DNA of 5,088 nucleotides, taken from assembly GCA_003225615.1 (NCBI GenBank), contig QIAS01000377.1:1-5088 (forward strand), written 5' to 3'. Under the pieces are notes generated by a model, which searched no databases, had not been told where the DNA came from, and was given only the letters and a program-made list of their open reading frames with translations. The translations under genes were made by a program, and so were the position numbers. How positions within the stretch are numbered: position 1 is the stretch's first letter; each line of letters begins with the position of its first letter. Positions 5,027 to 5,088 of the stretch are shown one piece after another. The DNA comes from Acidobacteriota bacterium. GTDB lineage: Bacteria > Acidobacteriota > Terriglobia > Terriglobales > Acidobacteriaceae.

Positions 5027-5088
5027 TGTCGTAATCAGGCGTTAGCACTCAAAACCCCTGTCGCGGGGTCAATGAGCGATATCGGGAT
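5027..5088. repeat. Palindromic repeat copy 5, cut by the right edge of the window
   Basis: The left-arm core GTAATCAGGCG (5031-5041) continues to CACTCA (5046-5051). A central stem ACCCC (5054-5058) with GGGGT (5065-5069) follows, then the right arm TGAGCGATATCG (5073-5084). CTCA pairs with TGAG, and further scattered pairs (AT with AT, GC with GC) extend outward. Its centre is longer than in the other copies. The region 5066-5088 repeats 3022-3044 in direct orientation. Confidence 0.7.

Noticed and set aside
4967..5050. Possible integron attC site (AGGCGTTAGC near 5037, with an imperfect partner near 4984 containing GCAACGC)
   Set aside because: GTTAGCA does not fit the GTTRRRY core, the partner does not fit RYYYAAC, and the other repeat copies lack an AAC/GTT pair at equivalent places. 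No integrase is visible. The shared palindrome family explains the sequence better.
2997..5088. CRISPR array
   Set aside because: Repeat copies are separated by whole genes rather than uniform short spacers, and the repeats are imperfect palindromes of varying length.
5049..5088. C-terminus of a further minus-strand gene ending RSLTPRQGF then TGA at 5049-5051
   Set aside because: The stop position would fit the pattern of stops in repeat arms, but only 12 codons are visible and they lie within a repeat copy, so there is no independent support.

Overview
The window looks like a chromosomal stretch from a soil-type bacterium, probably an Acidobacteriota relative. That placement is an inference from the style of the RNase R and bactofilin proteins and from small membrane proteins that resemble acidobacterial hypotheticals; no rRNA or other marker is present. 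There are two halves. The left half (1-2916) is GC-rich housekeeping sequence. The right half (about 2990-5088) is visibly more A+T-rich and holds small orphan genes separated by palindromic repeats.

Left half: positions 1858 down to 1 (minus strand) encode most of ribonuclease R, cut by the left edge inside the RNB catalytic domain. A 406-bp divergent intergenic region follows. Next is a plus-strand bactofilin gene (2265-2816) that ends in a strong intrinsic terminator (2881-2916).

Right half: a plus-strand gene (3174-3437) resembles Imm32-type immunity proteins. Three minus-strand genes follow: a DUF4279 protein (3645-4037), a small membrane protein (4116-4433) and a second small membrane protein (4667-4966). 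No toxin, integrase, transposase or tRNA gene is visible.

The most striking signal is a family of imperfect palindromes of about 50-65 bp. Their left arms share a core like GTAATCAGGCG and their right arms a core like TGAGYGATATCG. Copies lie at about 2997-3049, 3464-3513, 3588-3651, 4099-4147 and 5027-5088, with split half-arms at 4497-4507 and 4658-4669. They lie between the small genes, and three stop codons fall inside or at the edge of an arm. A 147-bp MITE-like element (4507-4653) with 15-bp perfect terminal inverted repeats appears to have landed in one of these sites. The whole resembles a cassette-like array bounded by repeats. The arrangement is read directly from the sequence; the mechanism is unknown.
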